Below, piece by piece: positions 42,696-54,980 of a stretch of 64,000 bases of DNA. The position numbers and the translations under genes are program-made. The DNA comes from Hylemonella sp. (GTDB lineage: Bacteria > Pseudomonadota > Gammaproteobacteria > Burkholderiales > Burkholderiaceae_C): contig NZ_JAPZSV010000003.1 of the NCBI RefSeq assembly GCF_027532185.1, forward strand, positions 124,001 to 188,000, in the 5' to 3' direction. The notes beneath the pieces were generated by a model. The model made no database searches. It was not told where the DNA came from and was given only the letters and a program-made list of their open reading frames with translations. Numbering within the stretch: position 1 is the first letter of the stretch; every line of letters starts with the position of its first letter.

Positions 42696-43481
42696 TCAGA
42701 CCCAGGCACGCAGGTATTCATCCCAGTGCGGCTCGGTCGCCGCGAGCTGGCCCAGTGTGGCCTTGACCGTGGCGATCTCCTGCTCGTATTCCTTCTCGAG
42801 TAAGCCACCGCGCATCTTCTGGAAGCGGCAGTAGAGCAGGTAAGTGTTCATCACATCCGTCTCGCAGTAGCGGCGGATGTCTTCGAGCTTGCCGTCCTTG
42901 TAGGCGCCATAGACGGCCGAGCCATCCATACCCAGCTTGCCGGGAAAACCGCAGAGCTTGGCCATGGCATCCAGAGGCGCATTGTTCTTCGGCTGGTAGA
43001 GGGCCAGCAGGTCCATCAGGTCCAGGTGCCGCATGTGGTAACGGCTGATGTAGTTGTTCCACTTGAAGTCGCGGTCGTCCTCGCCCTGGTCCCAGTACTT
43101 GTCGGCCACCACGCCGTGCTGCAGGCCGCGGTAGTGCAGAACCGGCAGATCGAAACCACCGCCGTTCCAGCTCACGAGCTGGGGCACGTGCTTTTCCAGC
43201 GTGTTGAAGAAGGTCTGGATGACCTTGCCCTCGCTCTTGCCGTCGCGGTCGACGAAGGAGTGGATGCGCAGGCCCTCGGCGTTGCGGAACACGGCGCTGA
43301 TCACCAGGATGCGCTGCAGGTGCAGGGGGGCGAAATCGCTCTGCCCCTTTTCCTTGCGCTCTTCAAGCCAGGCGGCGTAGACCTGTTCGTCCGTGCTGTC
43401 GGCTGGCATGTCGCGCAGGGCGCGCAAACCAGCCACATCAGGAATCGATTCGATGTCAAAAACCAGTACCGGAGAGATCAT
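42696..43481 (-). CDS. PolB-like 3'-5' exonuclease
   Basis: This is a predicted DEDDy exonuclease domain protein of 261 residues, similar to the proofreading domain of family B DNA polymerases. Exo I is VFDIESIPDV (residues 7-16, Asp9 and Glu11). Exo II is LVSWNGGGFDLPVLHYRG near residue 102. Exo III is RRYCETDVMNTYLLYCRF near 205, with the catalytic Asp. There is no polymerase domain. Its start codon lies inside one arm of a large inverted repeat (43471-43515). It follows rpoS on the same strand. Confidence 0.9.
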   Translation of the reverse strand: MISPVLVFDIESIPDVAGLRALRDMPADSTDEQVYAAWLEERKEKGQSDFAPLHLQRILVISAVFRNAEGLRIHSFVDRDGKSEGKVIQTFFNTLEKHVPQLVSWNGGGFDLPVLHYRGLQHGVVADKYWDQGEDDRDFKWNNYISRYHMRHLDLMDLLALYQPKNNAPLDAMAKLCGFPGKLGMDGSAVYGAYKDGKLEDIRRYCETDVMNTYLLYCRFQKMRGGLLEKEYEQEIATVKATLGQLAATEPHWDEYLRAWV

Positions 43482-43515
43482 GATCTGACTGTACCAGCCA
43501 GATCATGATCTCTCC
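43471..43515. repeat. Inverted repeat with two 12-base palindromes at exonuclease start
   Basis: The 17-base arms GGAGAGATCATGATCTG (43471-43487) and CAGATCATGATCTCTCC (43499-43515) are exact reverse complements with an 11-base loop. Each arm contains AGATCATGATCT, itself a perfect palindrome, at 43475-43486 and 43500-43511 (25 bases apart). The start codon of the exonuclease (43479-43481) is inside the first arm. It could be a paired operator or an RNA hairpin hiding the start. Confidence 0.8.
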
Positions 43516-43577
43516 GACAGAGGCTTCAGGAACCCCCTCCTTGCCCGCCCCCGGCGGGGTGGGTTCAAAGCCGTCCG

Positions 43578-44558
43578 TCAAAGCAGGGCCTCGCGCGTGA
43601 TGCCGCGGCGTGCCAGATGGCGCTTGAGCTTGAACAGGGCCTCGTTCTGCACCTGACGCACGCGTTCGCGCGTCAGACCCAGGCGCTGGCTCAGCACGTC
43701 CAGGGTCTCGGGCTCGCGGTCGTGCAGGCCGTAGCGGCCTTCGAGCACCTCACGCTCGCGGGCCGAGAGGCTCAGCAGCCAGTCTTCGAGCATACGTTCG
43801 ACCTCATGGGTATGGGTGATGCCGCTGGGATCGAGCGCCAGCTCGTCGACGACGGTCTCGCCCAGGGTCTGCTCGCCATCGGTGCGTTCGATGGCGGCGT
43901 CCAGCGAACGCGGCGTCTCGGCCAAGGCCAGCAGTTCGGCGACCTCATGGATGTCACGTCCGAGGAAGTCGGCAACATCCTCCACGCGCACACCGTCGGG
44001 ACGACGGGCCGTGAAGTGCGCGTCGTTCTCCAGTTCGCGGCGCGCGCGCAGCACCTGCTGCAGCTCGCGTACCACGTTGACCGGCAGGCGGATGACGCGA
44101 CCCTGCTGGTGCAGCGCGCGCTCCACCGCCTGGCGTATCCACCAGGTGGCGTAGGTCGAGAAACGGAAGCCGCGCTCGGGCTCGAACTTCTCGATCGCGT
44201 GCATGAGCCCGAGGTTGCCCTCCTCGATCAGGTCCGACAGCGGCACGCCGCGGCCCAGGTAGAGCTTGGCGATGCTGACGACCAGGCGCAGGTTGTGCTC
44301 GATCATGCTCTGGCGCGCTGCGAAGTCGCCGGCCCGCGCGCGCACGGCGGTGGCGTACTCCTGCTCGGGCGTGAAGAGTTCTGTGCGCCGCACCTGGCGC
44401 AGGTAGGAGGTCAGCGCATCGCCGGAATCCCCCCCCAGCTCGCTCGCCGCGGCGGGCGGGATCTCGCCATCGGACGTGAGCGGTGTCGGCGCACCGTCAT
44501 CAAGCACCCGGGGTTCAGGGCGCGCAGCAGGCTGGCCGTGGAGGGTGCGTCGGGGCAT
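43578..44558 (-). CDS. rpoS: RNA polymerase sigma factor RpoS
   Basis: RpoS is the stationary-phase/general stress sigma factor. The 326-residue protein has region 1.2 ([18 protein letters not shown] near residue 51), region 2 ([61 protein letters not shown] near 88), region 3 ([16 protein letters not shown] near 157) and region 4 ([39 protein letters not shown] near 270). It lies downstream of surE-pcm-nlpD as in most proteobacteria. A run of eight G (44429-44436) lies in the variable N-terminus (residues 41-43). Confidence 0.97.
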   Translation of the reverse strand: MPRRTLHGQPAARPEPRVLDDGAPTPLTSDGEIPPAAASELGGDSGDALTSYLRQVRRTELFTPEQEYATAVRARAGDFAARQSMIEHNLRLVVSIAKLYLGRGVPLSDLIEEGNLGLMHAIEKFEPERGFRFSTYATWWIRQAVERALHQQGRVIRLPVNVVRELQQVLRARRELENDAHFTARRPDGVRVEDVADFLGRDIHEVAELLALAETPRSLDAAIERTDGEQTLGETVVDELALDPSGITHTHEVERMLEDWLLSLSAREREVLEGRYGLHDREPETLDVLSQRLGLTRERVRQVQNEALFKLKRHLARRGITREALL

Positions 44559-44586
44559 GGCGGTTCCTCACGGCTTGTCGGTCTGC

Positions 44587-45465
44587 CTAGCGCGGCGGCA
44601 GGTACTTGGTCGGATCGACCGGCTTGCCCTGGCGCCGCACCTCGAAGTGCAACTTCACGCGATCGGCATCGCTGTTACCCATCTCGGCGATCTTCTGTCC
44701 CCGGCGTACGGCCTGGTCTTCCTTGACCAGCAGGGTCTTGTTGTGGGCATAGGCCGTGAGGTAGACGTTGTTGTGCTTGAGGATGATGAGATTGCCATAG
44801 CCGCGCAGGCCCGCGCCCACGTAGACGACCCGGCCGTCGGCGGCGGCCAGCACGGGCTCGCCGGCCGTTCCCCCCAGGTCCAGGCCCTTGTTCTTGACCT
44901 CGTCGAAGCCGGCGATCACCGGGCCGGGCACGGGCCAGATCCAGCTCAGGCCGGATTCGTTGGCAGGCTCAGGCGTGGCGGCGGCGGCCGGCGCTGCAGC
45001 GGGACGCGCCGCCGTGGATGTCTGGCCCGGCTGGACCTGTGTGGCCGCGACGCTGCCCGAGCCGATAGGCCGGGTCACGACGCCGTTGCCATCGGGCGTG
45101 CCAGCGGCCGCCGCGGTCAGTGCCGCCGTGGGGGGCAGCACGCGCAGCACCTGGCCCACGCTGATCTGGTTGGGTTGTTCCAGGTTGTTCCAGGCCGCGA
45201 TGTCTTTCCAGTTCTGCCCGGTCTCCAGGCCGATGCGGATCAGGGTCTCGCCGGGCTTGACGGTGTAGTAGCCCGGCTTGCCGGCATTCTCGAAACCCGG
45301 GGGCTGCTTGACGGCGGCGGTGTTGGGGTCCAGCACAGGACGGGCCACAGGCGCACGCCGATCCTCGACGGGCGCGGTGCCGGGACCGGTGCCGCAGGCC
45401 GCCAAAAGCAGCGCGCCCGACAGCAGCAGGACCACCAGCCCAGATCGTCGCGTCGTATCCGTCAT
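44587..45465 (-). CDS. nlpD: NlpD-like lipoprotein (LysM + degenerate LytM)
   Basis: This envelope lipoprotein is the presumed activator of a cell-wall amidase at division. It has a lipobox ending at Cys24 (LLAAC), a LysM domain (about residues 66-109, YYTVKPGETLIRIG), an Ala/Pro/Thr linker and a C-terminal LytM/M23 domain (about 170-292). Zinc ligands are missing: NKGLD replaces HxGxD and VKLHFEVR replaces the usual HLH, so it is probably not a hydrolase, as in E. coli NlpD. AAGGAG ten bases upstream favours the ATG at 45465 over one six codons earlier. It lies between pcm and rpoS. Confidence 0.93.
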   Translation of the reverse strand: MTDTTRRSGLVVLLLSGALLLAACGTGPGTAPVEDRRAPVARPVLDPNTAAVKQPPGFENAGKPGYYTVKPGETLIRIGLETGQNWKDIAAWNNLEQPNQISVGQVLRVLPPTAALTAAAAGTPDGNGVVTRPIGSGSVAATQVQPGQTSTAARPAAAPAAAATPEPANESGLSWIWPVPGPVIAGFDEVKNKGLDLGGTAGEPVLAAADGRVVYVGAGLRGYGNLIILKHNNVYLTAYAHNKTLLVKEDQAVRRGQKIAEMGNSDADRVKLHFEVRRQGKPVDPTKYLPPR

Positions 45466-45479
45466 TGGGGAGCTCTCCT

Positions 45480-46310
45480 TCATGCGATGCCCGATTTTAG
45501 AGGGACAAAGTGCACAGCCTCAAGCAAGCTGTGCTGCACACCTGTAGGGGTTTTATCGAGCACCAGCAGAGCCTGCGCTCCACCGGCCGCACGGGCCACG
45601 GGTGCCACCAGACGCCCGCCCACCGCCAGCTGTTCAACCCAAGCGGAGGGCACGGCCTCACCTCCCGCCGCGGCAATGATGCCCGCGTAGGGTGCGCCCT
45701 TGGGAAAGCCCACCATGCCGTCGCCAAAGAGCAGATGCACATTGGGCAGGCGGAAGTGGCGCAGGTTGGCGCGCGCCTTCTCGTGCAGGCCACGCAGACG
45801 CTCGATGCTGTAGACCTCCCTGGCCACCAGGCTCAGCACGGCGGCCTGGTAGCCGCAACCGGTGCCGATCTCGAGCACGCGGCCCAGGCGCGCGCCCGGT
45901 GCCAGGCCAGGGCAGGCCAGCAAGAGCTCGATCATGCGCGCCACGACGTTGGGCTTGGAGATGGTCTGGCCCAGGCCGATGGGCAGGCTGGTGTCTTCAT
46001 AGGCCTGGGGCGCGAGCGCCGTGTCGACGAAACGGTGCCGTTCCACCCGCCCCATGGCGTCGAGCACGCGCGCATCCTTGATGCCCTGGGCTGCAAGTTT
46101 CTGCACCATGGCCAGCCGCACGGTCTGCGAGTCCAGTCCCAGCCCCTGGGGCATGGACGGCAACGGCGCGGCGCGCATGGCCACCGGATCCCGCGCCGGT
46201 GCGGGGGCGCTGCTGCGCGGCGGCGCCAAGGGCTGCGTGCGTGCGCGCGATGCCGCATCGGCCGGACGGTCCAGCCTCGCCGGGAAGCCGGGACGCTGGC
46301 GTGTGCTCAT
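45480..46310 (-). CDS. pcm: Protein-L-isoaspartate O-methyltransferase
   Basis: Pcm methylates isoaspartyl residues so that damaged proteins can be repaired. The 276-residue product has an N-terminal extension of about 60 Pro/Ala/Arg-rich residues not present in E. coli Pcm (208 residues). The catalytic domain follows, with [18 protein letters not shown] near residue 117, the SAM motif [18 protein letters not shown] near 147 and [21 protein letters not shown] near 199. The ATG at 46310 overlaps the surE stop by four bases. A longer frame across surE was discarded. Confidence 0.95.
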   Translation of the reverse strand: MSTRQRPGFPARLDRPADAASRARTQPLAPPRSSAPAPARDPVAMRAAPLPSMPQGLGLDSQTVRLAMVQKLAAQGIKDARVLDAMGRVERHRFVDTALAPQAYEDTSLPIGLGQTISKPNVVARMIELLLACPGLAPGARLGRVLEIGTGCGYQAAVLSLVAREVYSIERLRGLHEKARANLRHFRLPNVHLLFGDGMVGFPKGAPYAGIIAAAGGEAVPSAWVEQLAVGGRLVAPVARAAGGAQALLVLDKTPTGVQHSLLEAVHFVPLKSGIA

Positions 46311-47077
46311 GCCGCGGCTTTCACGGCGAGCTGCGCGATGGACTGGGCCCAGTAGCCCAGCTTGTCGTGGTCGGCCAGGTCCACCTTGAGCGGCGTCACC
46401 GAGACATGGCCATGTGCGGTGGCGTGGAAATCCGTGCCCTCGCTCTCGTCGAGCACGGGGCCGGCGGCGCCGATCCAGTACATGGTCTCGCCACGCGGGC
46501 TGGTCTGGGTGATCACGGGCTCGGCCGCGTGACGCCGGCCGAGACGGCAGACCTTGGCCGGCTTGAGTTCCTGCAGCGGCAGGCAGGGAATGTTGACATT
46601 GAGCAGCCAGGGCTGCTTGCCCACCATGTTCTGCAGCAGCATCTGCTGCACCAGTTCGCGCGCTCGCAAGGCGGCGGCATCCAGATGCTTCCAGCCTTTC
46701 TCGGTCTGCGAGAAGGCGATGGCCGGGATCCCGAAGAGGTAGCCCTCCATGGCCGCGCCGACCGTGCCGGAGTAGATGGTGTCGTCGCCCATATTGGCGC
46801 CGTTGTTGATGCCCGAGACCACGAGGTCGGGCCGGTAGCCCAGCAGGCCGGTGAGCGCGATGTGCACGCAATCGGCCGGCGTGCCGTTGACGTAACGGAA
46901 ACCGTTGGCCGCGCGGTGCACATAGAGCGGGGAATGCAAGGTCAGCGCGTTGGACTTGGCACTGTTGTTGTGCTCGGGGGCCACCACCTCCACCTCGGCC
47001 ACATCCTGGAGCGCCTCGTAGAGCGCCACGATGCCCGGGGCCTGGTAACCGTCGTCGTTGGAGATCAGGATCTTCAT
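46307..47077 (-). CDS. surE: 5'/3'-nucleotidase SurE
   Basis: SurE is a metal-dependent nucleoside monophosphate phosphatase (survival protein). The 256-residue protein shows [16 protein letters not shown] with the metal-binding Asp8-Asp9, [15 protein letters not shown] near residue 34 (Ser42), and [26 protein letters not shown] near 86. It is the first gene of surE-pcm-nlpD-rpoS, all on the minus strand. Confidence 0.98.
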   Translation of the reverse strand: MKILISNDDGYQAPGIVALYEALQDVAEVEVVAPEHNNSAKSNALTLHSPLYVHRAANGFRYVNGTPADCVHIALTGLLGYRPDLVVSGINNGANMGDDTIYSGTVGAAMEGYLFGIPAIAFSQTEKGWKHLDAAALRARELVQQMLLQNMVGKQPWLLNVNIPCLPLQELKPAKVCRLGRRHAAEPVITQTSPRGETMYWIGAAGPVLDESEGTDFHATAHGHVSVTPLKVDLADHDKLGYWAQSIAQLAVKAAA

Positions 47078-47174
47078 GCTTGCGTCAATTGTAGGGGGAC
47101 GTCACCCGAGGGACATCACGAGCCACAGGCACGCACGTATCATGCCCGGCTGACATCCAAACTGGAGACACACA

Positions 47175-48149
47175 ATGCACGCATGGCTCTGCACTGACCC
47201 CACCGGCGTCGAGGCCCTGGAGTGGAAGCAACAACCCACACCGCAGCCTGGCCCGGGCCAGGTGCTCGTCGAGATCAAGGCCGCCAGCCTGAACTTTCCC
47301 GATCTGCTGATCGTGCAGAACAAGTACCAGATCAAGCCGCCGCTGCCCTTTGTGCCGGGCGCCGAATACGCGGGCGTGGTGCAGGCCCTGGGCGAGGGGG
47401 TCACGAACCTGAAGGTCGGCCAGCACGTGGCCTGCCTCTCGGGCACAGGCGGCTTCGCCACCCACACGCTGGCGCCGGCCGCGCTGTGCATGCCGCTGCC
47501 GCCGGGCTTTCCGTTCGAAGATGCCGCCGCCTTCATCATGACCTACGCCACCTCGCACCACGCGCTGATCGACCGCGGCCAGCTCAGGGCCGGTGAGACG
47601 GTGCTGGTGCTGGGTGCCGCCGGTGGTGTGGGCACGGCAGCCATCCAGATCGCCAAGGCCCAGGGCGCACGCGTGATCGCCGCCGCCTCCAGTGACGACA
47701 AGTGCGCGCTGTGCAAAAAAATCGGCGCCGACGAGACCACCAACTACAGCACGCAGGATCTGCGCGAGCAGCTCAAGGCCTTGACCGGCGGCAAGGGCCC
47801 TGACGTGGTCTATGACCCCGTGGGCGGCGAGCTGGCCGAACCGGCCCTGCGCTCCATCGCCTGGCGTGGTCGTTACTTGGTCATCGGCTTCGCGGCCGGC
47901 CCCATCCCGGCCCTGCCCTTCAACCTGCCCCTGCTCAAGGGTGCGTCCATCGTGGGCGTGTTCTGGGGCGACTTCGCCAAGCGCGAGCCGCAGGCCAACG
48001 CGGCCATGATGGGTGCGCTGGCCCAGTGGTACGCGCGAGGCTTGGTCAAGCCCGTGCTCGACAGCGTGCTGCCCATGGCCGAACTCAAGGCGGCCTATGC
48101 CCGCATGGGCGCGCGCGACGTGAAGGGTAAGCTGGTGCTGGTCAACTGA
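47175..48149 (+). CDS. NADPH:quinone oxidoreductase family protein (zinc-independent MDR)
   Basis: This cytosolic medium-chain reductase of 324 residues has an N-terminal GroES-like domain (SLNFPDLLIVQNKYQIKPPLPFVPGAEYAGVV near residue 38) and a Rossmann fold with LVLGAAGGVGTAAIQIAKAQGARVIAAA near 143. The catalytic-zinc Cys/His ligands of alcohol dehydrogenases are absent, so a quinone or enoyl reductase role is likely, with unknown substrate. GGAG precedes the ATG. It is divergent from surE. Confidence 0.9.
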   Translation: MHAWLCTDPTGVEALEWKQQPTPQPGPGQVLVEIKAASLNFPDLLIVQNKYQIKPPLPFVPGAEYAGVVQALGEGVTNLKVGQHVACLSGTGGFATHTLAPAALCMPLPPGFPFEDAAAFIMTYATSHHALIDRGQLRAGETVLVLGAAGGVGTAAIQIAKAQGARVIAAASSDDKCALCKKIGADETTNYSTQDLREQLKALTGGKGPDVVYDPVGGELAEPALRSIAWRGRYLVIGFAAGPIPALPFNLPLLKGASIVGVFWGDFAKREPQANAAMMGALAQWYARGLVKPVLDSVLPMAELKAAYARMGARDVKGKLVLVN

Positions 48150-48257
48150 GAACTTGCGCATCCATCGCCTGCGCGACCTGATCGCTGAGATGTCCGCCGA
48201 AGTTCTGCGCGCCGGACAAGACTTGTCGAAAATCCGGGGCTTGCTTCGTCGTGCATC

Positions 48258-50817
<2,560 letters not shown>

Positions 50818-50847
50818 GTGAGCCGGAGATTATAGCCCGAATCGCCG

Positions 50848-52761
50848 TCAGGAACCGGCGCCTGCCGGGCGCGGGACCTTGATCTGGACCTCGAGCCTGT
50901 CTTGCAGCAGACGGTAATAAGCCTGGCCTTCGGCCTGCATCCACCACTGGGCGTACTGGGCACGCTCCTGGCGCTGTGCATCGGCTGCAGACGTCGGGCG
51001 CTCGACGCGTTTGTTCACGCGGGCCACGGCATAGCCTTGCGGCCCCAGGTCCACACCCACCCACTGGGGCAGCTGGGCGCTGTCGGCGCGCAGCACGGCG
51101 TCCAGCACGGCCTGCGGCAGGTTCTGCAACTGGTCACGCGAGAGCACCTGAGGCGCCGAGAGTCTGGCGCTGGCCGGCTCGGCCTTCCAGGCGGCCAGCT
51201 TCTGCTGCCCCTCCTGGCGCGCCAGCTCCGCAGCGCGGGCCTGCACGACGCGCTCGCGCACGGTGGCGCGCACCTCGGTCAACGGCAGGGTGCGCGCGGG
51301 TGCATGCTCGACGATGCGCGCCGCTGCGAGCTGGCTGGGGGCGATCTCCACGGCCTCGGTGTTGCGCTTGTTGCTGACCGCGTCGGGGCTGAAGACGGCT
51401 TCCAGCAGCTTGGCACTGGCCAGCACGCCACGGGCGCCGGGTGCCGGCTCGCGCTGCAGGGCGCTGGCGGTCTGGATGGTCAGCCCGAGCTTGTCGGCCA
51501 CAGGCTTGAGGCTGTCGGACTGCTCGTAGACACCGTTGGTGAAGATCTCGGCAGCTTCGGCGTACTTGGCGCGGGCTTGCTGATTCTTGAGGTCTTCCTC
51601 CAGGCTGGCGCGCAGCTCGGCAAAGCTCTTGGTCTTGGGAGCCTTGATGTCGGTGACGCGGATGATGTGGAAACCGAAGTCGGACTCGACGACGCCGCTG
51701 ATCTCGCCCTTCTTCAGGGCGAAGGCTGCATCCTCAAAGGGCTTGACCATGGCGCCGCGCCCGAAGTAGTCGAGGTCACCACCATTGGGAGCCGAGCCCG
51801 GGTCCTGCGAGTGCTTCTTTGCCAGCTGCGCGAAGCTCTCGGGCGCCTTGCGGGCCTGAGCCAGCAGCTCCTCGGCCTTGGCGCGGGCTTGCTGACGTTC
51901 GTCAGCCGGCGCGTCCTTGGCCACGGAGATCAGGATGTGGCTGGCGCGGCGCTCTTCTGGGCCGCTCAGGCGCGCCGCGTTCTGCTCGTAGTAGCTGCGC
52001 ACATCGGCCTCGTTGAGGCGGACGGTCTTGCGCACGGCGTCGATGTCCAGCACGATGTATTCGATGCGCGCCTGCTCGGGCGCCTGGAACAGGCTCTGAT
52101 TGGCCTGGTAGAAAGCCTCCAGCTCGGCATCGGTCGGCTGCACGCGAGCGGCGTAGTCGGCCGTGGCAAAGCGGGCCAGTTGCACTTCGCGGCGCTCGAA
52201 CCAAGCGCCCAGGGCCAGATCGGCCGGCACGCCGGCGATGAAGGCGGTCTGTGCCACACCGGCCTGCACCTGGCGCGCGGCCAGATCGGCGCGCATGCGG
52301 GCCTCGAACATCTCGGGGCTCATGCCCTGGCGGCCCAGCAGGTCGCGGTAGCGCTCCATGTCCAGGCTGCCATCGGCGCGGCGCAGCTGGGCAATGGCGG
52401 GAATGGATTGCAGTTCGCGGGCCAGGCGCACGTCACTGGCGCCCAGGCGCGCATCCTGCGCGGCCTGCTGCAGCACGCGTTCGCGCACCAGACGCTCGAG
52501 CGTGGCGTAGCGTACGGACTCCGAGTCCAGCAGCTTGGCGTCGATCGTGGGCATGAGTTGGCGCACGCGCTCGACCTCCTCGCGGTGCGCGGCCTCCCAC
52601 TCGCCGTTGGTGATCTCCACCTTGCCGACGCGGGCCACCGTACGATCCTTCTCGATCATGCGGTTGTAGCCGTCGACGCCAACCAGCACAAAGGACGGGA
52701 TGATCAACAGGAACAGCACGACCATCAGGATCTTGTTGTGCTTGCGGACGTGTTCAAACAT
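50848..52761 (-). CDS. ppiD: Periplasmic folding chaperone PpiD (SurA N-domain, PPIC)
   Basis: PpiD is an inner-membrane-anchored periplasmic chaperone with a parvulin domain. The ATG at 52761 gives [28 protein letters not shown], one membrane helix at about 11-31, then a SurA-like N-terminal region. The PPIC domain spans about 255-360 ([52 protein letters not shown]), and a C-terminal chaperone part follows. The product is 637 residues, close to E. coli PpiD (623). GGAG about ten bases upstream supports the start. It lies between tRNA-Val and tRNA-His. Confidence 0.93.
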   Translation of the reverse strand: MFEHVRKHNKILMVVLFLLIIPSFVLVGVDGYNRMIEKDRTVARVGKVEITNGEWEAAHREEVERVRQLMPTIDAKLLDSESVRYATLERLVRERVLQQAAQDARLGASDVRLARELQSIPAIAQLRRADGSLDMERYRDLLGRQGMSPEMFEARMRADLAARQVQAGVAQTAFIAGVPADLALGAWFERREVQLARFATADYAARVQPTDAELEAFYQANQSLFQAPEQARIEYIVLDIDAVRKTVRLNEADVRSYYEQNAARLSGPEERRASHILISVAKDAPADERQQARAKAEELLAQARKAPESFAQLAKKHSQDPGSAPNGGDLDYFGRGAMVKPFEDAAFALKKGEISGVVESDFGFHIIRVTDIKAPKTKSFAELRASLEEDLKNQQARAKYAEAAEIFTNGVYEQSDSLKPVADKLGLTIQTASALQREPAPGARGVLASAKLLEAVFSPDAVSNKRNTEAVEIAPSQLAAARIVEHAPARTLPLTEVRATVRERVVQARAAELARQEGQQKLAAWKAEPASARLSAPQVLSRDQLQNLPQAVLDAVLRADSAQLPQWVGVDLGPQGYAVARVNKRVERPTSAADAQRQERAQYAQWWMQAEGQAYYRLLQDRLEVQIKVPRPAGAGS

Positions 52762-52817
52762 GAGCGCGCTCTCCGATAAAAAACAAAAGGCGAACACACT
52801 GTTCGCCTTCGCCTGGG

Positions 52818-52893
52818 TGGTGGGTGCTGACGGGATCGAACCGCCGACCTACGCCTTGTAAGGGCGCCGCTCTACCAGCTGAGCTAAGCACCC
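52818..52893 (-). tRNA. tRNA-Val (TAC)
   Basis: Minus-strand cloverleaf of 76 bases including encoded CCA. It starts GGGTGCTTAGCTCAGCTGG and has the anticodon loop CCTTACAAG with anticodon TAC. The T arm is GGTTCGATCCC and the acceptor stem GGGTGCT pairs with AGCACCC. It begins only 12 bases after the hupB stop, so the two are probably on one primary transcript. Confidence 0.98.
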
Positions 52894-52905
52894 CACCGGA
52901 ACAGG

Positions 52906-53178
52906 TCAGTTCAGTGCATCCTTCAGGGCCTTGCCCGGACGGAACTTCGGCACCTTGGCGGCCTTGATTTTAATCGCAGCGCCGGTGCGGGGATTGCGAC
53001 CGGTGCGGGCAGCGCGCTTGCCAACGGCAAAGGTGCCGAAACCCACCAGAGACACCGAGCCACCTTTTTTCAGCGTGGTCTTGACGGCGCCAATGGTGGA
53101 CTCCAGAGCACGCGTGGCAGCAGCCTTGGAGATGTCGGCGTGCTTGGCAATGTGTTCGATCAGTTCAGTCTTGTTCAC
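52906..53178 (-). CDS. hupB: DNA-binding protein HU
   Basis: HU is a nucleoid-associated histone-like protein of 90 residues that bends and wraps DNA. The sequence is canonical: [25 protein letters not shown], then [54 protein letters not shown], with the DNA-contacting arm (RNPRTG) and its Pro at the tip. A strong sigma-70 promoter lies about 120 bases upstream. tRNA-Val and ppiD follow downstream. Confidence 0.98.
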   Translation of the reverse strand: MNKTELIEHIAKHADISKAAATRALESTIGAVKTTLKKGGSVSLVGFGTFAVGKRAARTGRNPRTGAAIKIKAAKVPKFRPGKALKDALN

Positions 53179-53300
53179 AAAGATCCCCTTGTAATGGAAA
53201 CGACATTAATCAGTTTGTCTCTTGAGTAATTCTGGCTCTCCGATCCGGCGGGCTGACCGGATGCGGTTGGCTAGGCCGGCCGCTTGCACGGCTGCATGGA

Positions 53301-53329
53301 ATTAGAGCTACGGACTTCGACCGTGTCAA
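53301..53329 (-). promoter_or_regulatory. Sigma-70 promoter of hupB
   Basis: On the minus strand a perfect TTGACA (53324-53329) is followed after exactly 17 bases by TCTAAT (53301-53306), five of six matches to TATAAT. The predicted start near 53294 leaves a leader of about 115 bases before hupB. The rest of the 287-base gap up to the EamA gene shows no gene or clear structure. Confidence 0.8.
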
Positions 53330-53465
53330 CAAGCCATGCGGCATAACAACAGCGTGGGGGCGAATTCTAGACGCATTTCATGCGCAAACTCCTGAGCCGG
53401 AACACAAAAAAGTTCATGCATGGCATCCCGCCTTCACGTGCGCACCAAAATCGGTTAGTCCCCGC

Positions 53466-54368
53466 TCAGCGCGCCGCACGCACCACAAGACTCACGCCGA
53501 GCGCCGTCAGCGCGGTGCCCACGATCGTCGTCAACGTGATGGGCTCGGCAAACAGCATCCATGCCATGAGCGCCGTGGTGGGTGGCACCAGATAGAGCAG
53601 GCTGGTGACGCTGGTAGCCGCACCGCGCTGGATCAGCAAATAAAGCAGCGAGCTGCCGCCCAGCGTGAGCCCGAGCACCGACCAGGCCATGGCGCCCGCC
53701 AGCTCCCAGTTCACGGCCCCGTGAGCATCGACCCATCGCACGGCCTCGGTCTCGAACAGCGCCAGAGGCAGGGTCACGACGAGCGCCGCGAGCAACTGGA
53801 CGGCATTGGCGCTGCGCACATCACAAGGTGCTACAAACTGTTTCTGGTACAGCGTGCCGACGGTGATGCTCAGCAGGGCCAGGACGGCCAGCCCCATATT
53901 GAACGCAGTGGCCTCGCCGCCAGCACCGAACTTGCGGGCCACCACCAGGGTCAAACCCGCAAAACCCAGGGCCAGGCCCAGCCACTGGCGCCGTGTCACC
54001 GAGGAGCCACGGGACGAGAGCCAGATGGCCGTGAGCACCGGCTGCAGACCGACGACCAGAGCCACAAGACCCGAGCCCATGCCCGCCTTGACGGCTGCCC
54101 ACACGCCACCCAGGTAACCTGCGTGCATGAGCACCCCGGTCACGCCCAGGTGCAGCCATTGCGCGCGTGTGGCGGGCCAGGCGACGCGCGCCAGCAGGAT
54201 CCAGGGCAGGAAACAGAGGATGGAGAGCACATACCGCCAGGCCAGAAAGGACAGCGGCGGCGCATGGGGCATGCCGTAGCGCGCCACGATGAAGCCCGTG
54301 CTCCAGATCAGCACGAAGACCAGAGGCATGGCCCGCAGCAGGGCCCGGCTGTCGCCGCGGTGACTCAT
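53466..54368 (-). CDS. EamA/DMT-family transporter
   Basis: This inner-membrane protein of 300 residues has about ten predicted helices in two EamA repeats (about 14-145 and 160-295; for example VFVLIWSTGFIVARYGMPHAPPLSFLAWRY near the start and GGSSLLYLLIQRGAATSVTSLLYLVPPTTALMAWMLFAEPITL in the second repeat). Such proteins export amino acids or other metabolites. The substrate cannot be predicted. It lies 13 bases upstream of pgsA. Confidence 0.92.
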   Translation of the reverse strand: MSHRGDSRALLRAMPLVFVLIWSTGFIVARYGMPHAPPLSFLAWRYVLSILCFLPWILLARVAWPATRAQWLHLGVTGVLMHAGYLGGVWAAVKAGMGSGLVALVVGLQPVLTAIWLSSRGSSVTRRQWLGLALGFAGLTLVVARKFGAGGEATAFNMGLAVLALLSITVGTLYQKQFVAPCDVRSANAVQLLAALVVTLPLALFETEAVRWVDAHGAVNWELAGAMAWSVLGLTLGGSSLLYLLIQRGAATSVTSLLYLVPPTTALMAWMLFAEPITLTTIVGTALTALGVSLVVRAAR

Positions 54369-54381
54369 GGGCTGGCCCGGT

Positions 54382-54948
54382 TCATTTCACGCGGGCACGG
54401 ATTTCCGGCAGCGCCTTCTGCAGGTAATAGACCATGGACCAGACGGTCAGCACGGCAGAGATCCAGATCAGGCCGGTACCCCAGAGATGGGTATCGATCA
54501 GGCCGAAGAGATGGTCGTCGTAGAGCAGGAAGGGAATGGCCACCATCTGCACCGTGGTCTTGACCTTGCCCAGCATGTGCACGGCCACGCTGCGGCTGGC
54601 GCCGATCTGCGCCATCCACTCGCGTAGCGCCGAGATCGCGATCTCGCGGCCAATGATGATGAGCGCGACGAAGACGTCGATGCGGTCCAGGTGCACCAGC
54701 ACCAGCAGGCTGGCGCAGACCAGAAACTTGTCGGCCACCGGATCGAGGAAGGCGCCGAAGGAGGACACCTGGTTGAGCTTGCGCGCGAGATAGCCATCGA
54801 GCCAGTCGGTCAGCGCGAACAGTACGAACATCACGGTGGCAATCAGGTTGCGGGTGGCAGGCTCCAACGGCAGGTAGAACACCCCGACGATGAGTGGAAT
54901 CGCGACGATGCGCGTCCAGGTCATGAGGGTGGGGATGGTAAAAAACAT
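54382..54948 (-). CDS. pgsA: CDP-diacylglycerol-glycerol-3-phosphate phosphatidyltransferase
   Basis: PgsA makes phosphatidylglycerophosphate, the committed step to phosphatidylglycerol and cardiolipin. The 188-residue membrane enzyme has the CDP-alcohol phosphotransferase signature DWLDGYLARKLNQVSSFGAFLDPVADK (DG-x2-AR-x8-G-x3-D-x3-D) near residue 48 and several membrane helices. The ATG at 54948 (MFFTIPTLMTW) matches the usual N-terminus. An ATG three codons earlier is also possible. It lies between uvrC and the EamA gene. Confidence 0.95.
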   Translation of the reverse strand: MFFTIPTLMTWTRIVAIPLIVGVFYLPLEPATRNLIATVMFVLFALTDWLDGYLARKLNQVSSFGAFLDPVADKFLVCASLLVLVHLDRIDVFVALIIIGREIAISALREWMAQIGASRSVAVHMLGKVKTTVQMVAIPFLLYDDHLFGLIDTHLWGTGLIWISAVLTVWSMVYYLQKALPEIRARVK

Positions 54949-54980
54949 GATCCGCATTGTGGCACGGCGGCCGGGACACC

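Noticed and set aside
43516-43577. Intrinsic terminator after rpoS
   Set aside because: A weak GAACCC/GGGTTC pairing exists, but there is no T-run and the stem is imperfect, so it is not called.
44587-45465. Active M23 peptidase
   Set aside because: The zinc-ligand positions are substituted (NKGLD, VKLHFEVR), so it is annotated as a non-catalytic NlpD.
45480-46871. 463-codon frame extending pcm upstream
   Set aside because: The added part is the wrong frame of surE. The real pcm start overlaps the surE stop at 46310.
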